A DNA stretch of 64,000 bases from Megaleporinus macrocephalus (taxonomy: Eukaryota; Chordata; Actinopteri; Characiformes; Anostomidae). Both the position numbers and the translations under genes were made by a program. The stretch is from contig CM038716.1 in the NCBI GenBank assembly GCA_021613375.1, positions 7,252,394 through 7,316,393 on the forward strand, in the 5' to 3' direction. Positions 59,701 through 64,000 of the stretch are shown in pieces. The stretch's first letter is position 1; every line of letters begins with the position of its first letter. The notes beneath the pieces are model-generated. The model saw nothing but the letters and a program-made list of their open reading frames with translations. It made no database searches and was not told the origin of the DNA.

Positions 59701-62700
59701 TATATTGTCTCCCAGTGTCTGTGTGGAGTCTATATGGTCTCCCAGTGTCTGTGTGGAGTGTGTATGGTCTCCCAGTGTCTGTGTGGAGTGTGTATGGTCT
59801 CCCTGCGTCTGTGTGGAGTGTGTATGGTCTCCCTGTGTCTGTGTGGAGTTTGTATGGTCTCCCAGTGTCTGTGTGGAGTTTGTATGGTCTCCCAGTGTCT
59901 GTGTGGAGTTTGTATGGTCTCTTAGTGTCTGTGTGGAGATTGTATGGTCTCCCAGTGTGTGTGTGGAGTCTATATGGTCTCATAGTGTCTATTTGGAGTG
60001 TGTACAGTCTCCCAGTGTCTGTGTGGAGTGTGTATGGTCTCCTAGTGTCTGTGTGGAGTCTATATGGTCTCCTAGTGTCTGTGTGGAGTGTGTATGGTCT
60101 CTCAGTGTCTGTCTGGAGTGTGTACAGTCTCCCAGTGTCTGTGTGGAGTTTGTATGGTCTCCCAGTGTCTGTGTGGAGTTTGTATGGTCTCCTAGTGTCT
60201 GTGTGGAGTGTGTATGGTCTCCCAGTGTCTGTGTGGAGTGTGTATGGTCTCCCAGTGTCTGTGTGGAGTCTGTATGGTCTCCTAGTGTCTGTGTGGAGTG
60301 TGTACAGTCTCCCAGTGTCTGTGTGGAGTTTGTATGGTCTCCTAGTGTCTGTGTGGAGTGTGTATGGTCTCCCAGTGTCTGTGTGGAGTGTGTATGGTCT
60401 CCCAGTGTCTATGTGGAGTCTATATGGTCTCCCAGTGTCTGTGTGGAGTGTGTACAGTCTCCCAGTGTCTGTGTGGAGTCTATATGGTCTCCTAGTGTCT
60501 GTGTGGAGTGTGTACAGTCTCCCAGTGTCTGTGTGGAGTGTGTATGGTCTCCTAGTGTCTGTGTGGAGTCTATATGGTCTCCTAGTGTCTGTGTGGAGTG
60601 TGTATGGTCTCCCAGTGTCTGTGTGGAGTCTATATGGTCTCCTAGTGTCTGTGTGGAGTGTGTACAGTCTCCCAGTGTCTGTGTGGAGTTTGTATGGTCT
60701 CCCAGTGTCTGTGTGGAGTGTGTACAGTCTCCCAGTGTCTGTGTGGAGTTTGTATGCTCTCCTAGTGTCTGTGTGTAGTGTGTACAGTCTCCCAGTGTCT
60801 ATGTGGAGTGTGTACAGTCTCCCAGTGTCTGTGTGGAGATTGTATGGTCTCCCTGTGTCTGTGTGGAGTGTGTACAGTCTCCCAGTGTCTGTGTGGAGTT
60901 TGTATGGTCTCCCAGTGTCTGTGTGGAGTCTGTATGGTCTCCCAGTGTCTGTGTGGAGATTGTATGGTCTCCTAGTGTCCGTGTGGAGTGTGTATGGTCT
61001 CCCAGTGTCTGTGCGGAGTGTATATTGTCTCCCAGTGTCTGTGTGGAGTTTGTATGGTCTCCCAGTGTCTGTGTGGAGTGTGTATAGTCTCCCAGTGTCT
61101 GTGTGGAGTGTGTATGGTCTCCCAGTGTCTGTGTAGAGTGTGTATGGTCTCCCAGTGTCTGTGTGGAGTCTATATGGTCTCCCAGTGTCTGTGTGGAGTT
61201 TGTATGGTCTCCCAGTGTCTGTGTGGAGTGTGTATGGTCTCCCAGTGTCTGTGTGGAGTTTGTATGGTCTCCCAGTGTCTGTGTGGAGTGTGTATGGTCT
61301 CCCAGTGTCTGTCTGGAGTTTGTACAGTCTCCCAGTGTCTGTATGGAGTTTGTATGGTCTCCCAGTGTCTGTGTGGAGTGTGTACGGTCTCCCAGTGTCT
61401 GTGTGGAGTGTGTATGGTCTCCCAGTGTCTGTGTAGAGTGTGTACGGTCTCCCAGTGTCTGTGTGGAGTTTGTATGGTCTCCCAGTGTCTGTGTGGAGTG
61501 TGTATGGTCTCCCAGTGTCTGTGTGGAGTCTATATGGTCTCCCAGTGTCTGTGTGGAGTCTATATGGTCTCCCAGTGTCTGTGTAGAGTGTGTATGGTCT
61601 CCCAGTGTCTGTATGGAGTGTGTATGGTCTCCCAGTGTCTGTGTGGAGTGTGTATGGTCTCCCAGTGTCTGTGTGGAGTTTGTATGGCCTCCCAGTGTCT
61701 GTGTGGAGTTTGTATGGTCTCCCAGTGTCTGTGTGGAGTCTATATGGTCTCCCAGTGTCTGTGTGGAGTGTGTATGGTCTCCCAGTGTCTGTGTGGAGTG
61801 TGTATGGTCTCCCAGTGTCTGTGTAGAGTGTGTATGGTCTCCCAGTGTCTGTGTGGAGTCTATATGGTCTCCCAGTGTCTGTGTGGAGTCTATATGGTCT
61901 CCCTGTGTCTGTGTGGAGTCTATATGGTCTCCCTGTGTCTGTGTGGAGTCTATATGGTCTCCCAGTGTCTGTGTGGAGTTTGTATGGTCTCCCAGTGTCT
62001 GTGTGGAGTGTGTACGGTCTCCCAGTGTCTGTGTGGAGTTTGTATGGTCTCCCAGTGTCTGTGTGGAGTGTGTACGGTCTCCCAGTGTCTGTGTGGAGTT
62101 TGTATGGTCTCCCAGTGTCTGTGTGGAGTTTGTATGGTCTCCCAGTGTCTGTGTGGAGTTTGTATGGTCTCCCAATGTCTGTATGGAGTGTGTACAGTCT
62201 CCCAGTGTCTGTGTGGAGTTTGTATGGTCTCCCAGTGTCTGTGTGGAGTGTGTACGGTCTCCCAGTGTCTGTGTGGAGTGTGTATGGTCTCCCAGTGTCT
62301 GTGTAGAGTGTGTACGGTCTCCCAGTGTCTGTGTGGAGTTTGTATGGTCTCCCAGTGTCTGTGTGGAGTGTGTATGGTCTCCCAGTGTCTGTGTGGAGTC
62401 TATATGGTCTCCCAGTGTCTGTGTGGAGTCTATATGGTCTCCCAGTGTCTGTGTAGAGTGTGTATGGTCTCCCAGTGTCTGTATGGAGTGTGTATGGTCT
62501 CCCAGTGTCTGTGTGGAGTGTGTATGGTCTCCCAGTGTCTGTGTGGAGTTTGTATGGCCTCCCAGTGTCTGTGTGGAGTTTGTATGGTCTCCCAGTGTCT
62601 GTGTGGAGTGTGTATAGTTTCCCAGTGTCTTTGTGGAGTGTGTATGGTCTCCTAGTGTCTGTGTGGAGTTTGTATGGCCTCCCAGTGTCTGTGTGGAGTT

Positions 62701-62760
62701 TGTATGGTCTCCAAGTGTCTGTGTGGGTTTCCTCCGAGAGTCCAGTCAGGTTAATTGTGA
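56791..62760 (+). mobile_element. tRNA-like SINE split by a 5.85-kb internal tandem expansion
   Basis: The head at 56791-56875 (GTGCCGTGGGTAGAGCTGCG, GGCTTCACCGTAAGAAGGGT, TGGATTCAATTCCCAGCC) has the look of a tRNA-derived A and B box region. The next SINE phrases, TCTGTGTGGAGTTTGTATGG and GTGTGGGTTTCCTCCGAGAG, are present, but between them stand about 195 extra copies of the first. After the array the element continues to GTCCAGTCAGGTTAATTGTG. Confidence 0.75.
56876..62726. repeat. 30-bp minisatellite, about 195 units
   Basis: The unit is TGTGTGGAGTTTGTATGGTC plus TCCCAGTGTC. Variants at a few sites (CTATATGG, GTGTACAG, CCTAG, CTCAG) recur in larger copied blocks: the pair of variants at 59028 recurs at 60978 (1950 bp) and the GTAGAGTGTGTACGG block at 61434 recurs at 62304 (870 bp). 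Open frames on both strands, up to 1214 codons, are artefacts of the 30-bp period. Confidence 0.97.
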
Positions 62761-63785
62761 GTGTGTGTGTCTGTGTGATAATCTTATTTGAAGATGAATA
62801 AAAAAAACAGTGAACTAACAGTATGCATCTATACATTTACTTTTAGTGTAGTTGCAGTAAAAAAGTTATAAACCTGTTGAAGTTTACTACTCCTACACTT
62901 AAATTGTACTTGAAAGTTTAATTTTATAAACAAAAAAAGTCCCAAGAAGTATTTGAATAGTACACATACTATATACTACATACGGTATACTTGAGAAAGT
63001 ACTTAAACTTTACTTAAGTATGCTTGGTTTTTGTACTCATTCTTTTCTTAATTATATCTAAATCAAAAGATTAGGTACAAGACTTTTCTATTCTTACACT
63101 TAAAATATACTTACAAGTTTACTTTTATAAACTAAAAAATTGCCAATTTAGTCCCAATAACTATTTAAGTACACTTGTATACTAATATTAGTATACTTAC
63201 TACACTCTGTCTGTGCGGAGTGTGTATGGTCTCCCAGTGTCTGTGTGGAGTTTGTATGGCCTCCCAGTGTCTGTGTGGAGTTTGTATGGTCTCCAAGTGT
63301 CTGTGTGGGTTTCCTCCGAGAGTCCAGTCAGGTTAATTGTGAGTGTGTGTGTCTGTGTGATAATCTTATTTGAAGATGAATAAAAAAACAGTGAACTAAC
63401 AGTATGCATCTATACATTTACTTTTAGTGTAGTTGCAGTAAAAAAGTTATAAACCTGTTGAAGTTTACTACTCCTACACTTAAATTGTACTTGAAAGTTT
63501 AATTTTATAAACAAAAAAAGTCCCAAGAAGTATTTGAATAGTACACATACTATATACTACATACGGTATACTTGAGAAAGTACTTAAACTTTACTTAAGT
63601 ATGCTTGGTTTTTGTACTCATTCTTTTCTTAATTATATCTAAATCAAAAGATTAGGTACAAGACTTTTCTATTCTTACACTTAAAATATACTTACAAGTT
63701 TACTTTTATAAACTAAAAAATGGCCAATTTAGTCCCAATAACTATTTAAGTACACTTGTATACTAATATTAGTATACTTACTACA
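62625..63785. repeat. Two-copy tandem duplication, period about 582 bp
   Basis: The array edge plus about 490 bp of flank is present twice. TGTATGGCCT is at 62671 and 63253, and the two copies differ by only a few bases (one A lost in a poly-A run, one T to G change). The junction is at about 63203-63210 (ACACTCTGTCTGTGCGGAG). Confidence 0.93.
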
Positions 63786-64000
63786 TAAAGTATACTTGGG
63801 AAACATACTTCAACATTACGTAAGTATACTTATTTTTTGTACTCATACTTTTCTTAAACTTATGTCAATCAAAAGATTAAGTACAAGTCAAGGGTAAATA
63901 TACTTTTCTGTATTCTTGTCAGTATGAACCAAGTATACATTACTTTACAGTACACAAAAAGTAAACTGAATATTCACTTCTTTTTAATAAACATCTTTTT
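63786..64000. other. AT-rich repeat-derived end of window
   Basis: Continuation of AAGTATACTT-type phrases beyond the duplication. Nothing else seen. Confidence 0.35.

Noticed and set aside
56803..62836. Open frames up to 1015 (+) and 1214 (-) codons
   Set aside because: They are the 30-bp SINE-derived array read on both strands; no non-repeat protein sequence joins them.

Overview
The window is teleost fish nuclear DNA. The evidence is split genes with GT-AG introns, CpG-rich first exons, fish-type DNA transposons (Tc1, hAT and TTAA or TA target elements), an L2/Rex-like LINE relic and very large minisatellites. The species cannot be named from the sequence. The left end has farsb and sgpp2 tail to tail, the same arrangement I recall for human FARSB-SGPP2 on 2q36.

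Genes. (1) 1-150 (+): last coding piece of farsb, cut by the window edge, with one extra G in a G run. (2) 4109-14651 (-): complete sgpp2 (sphingosine-1-phosphate phosphatase 2), five exons, all introns phase 0, 393 residues, all three lipid-phosphatase motifs intact. (3) 20422-21306 (+): intronless 294-residue membrane RING-finger protein with a C3HC4 RING and two C-terminal membrane segments. (4) 36854-42590 (-): three-exon gene for a 230-residue secreted protein with a zinc deaminase signature (HSE, then PC-x3-C). It resembles the secreted AID/APOBEC-like deaminases reported from fish and is the most interesting gene here. sgpp2 and farsb are housekeeping or lipid-signalling genes; I see no functional link among the four.

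Repeats. Tandem arrays fill roughly 24-25 kb: a 36-bp array (7.2-9.15 kb), a degenerate GAGTAACA array (10.4-12.7 kb), a CAGGTGAC array (13.1-14.3 kb), an ATTT composite (14.8-15.5 kb), a 23-bp array (16.7-19.6 kb), a telomere-like 25-bp array inside the deaminase gene (38.0-41.1 kb), a 60-bp array (44.3-50.4 kb) and a 30-bp array (56.9-62.7 kb). The 30-bp array appears to be an internal expansion of a tRNA-like SINE. Units of 36, 60 and 30 bp are multiples of three, so they give long open frames that are not genes.

Mobile DNA includes two hAT elements with perfect 8-bp target duplications nested in the GAGTAACA array, a TTAA element, a TA element, three fold-back elements, three Tc1 relics, an L2/Rex-like LINE relic and a candidate solo LTR. 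The stretches 24.2-26.6, 28.9-30.7 and 50.8-54.7 kb show no gene I can support.
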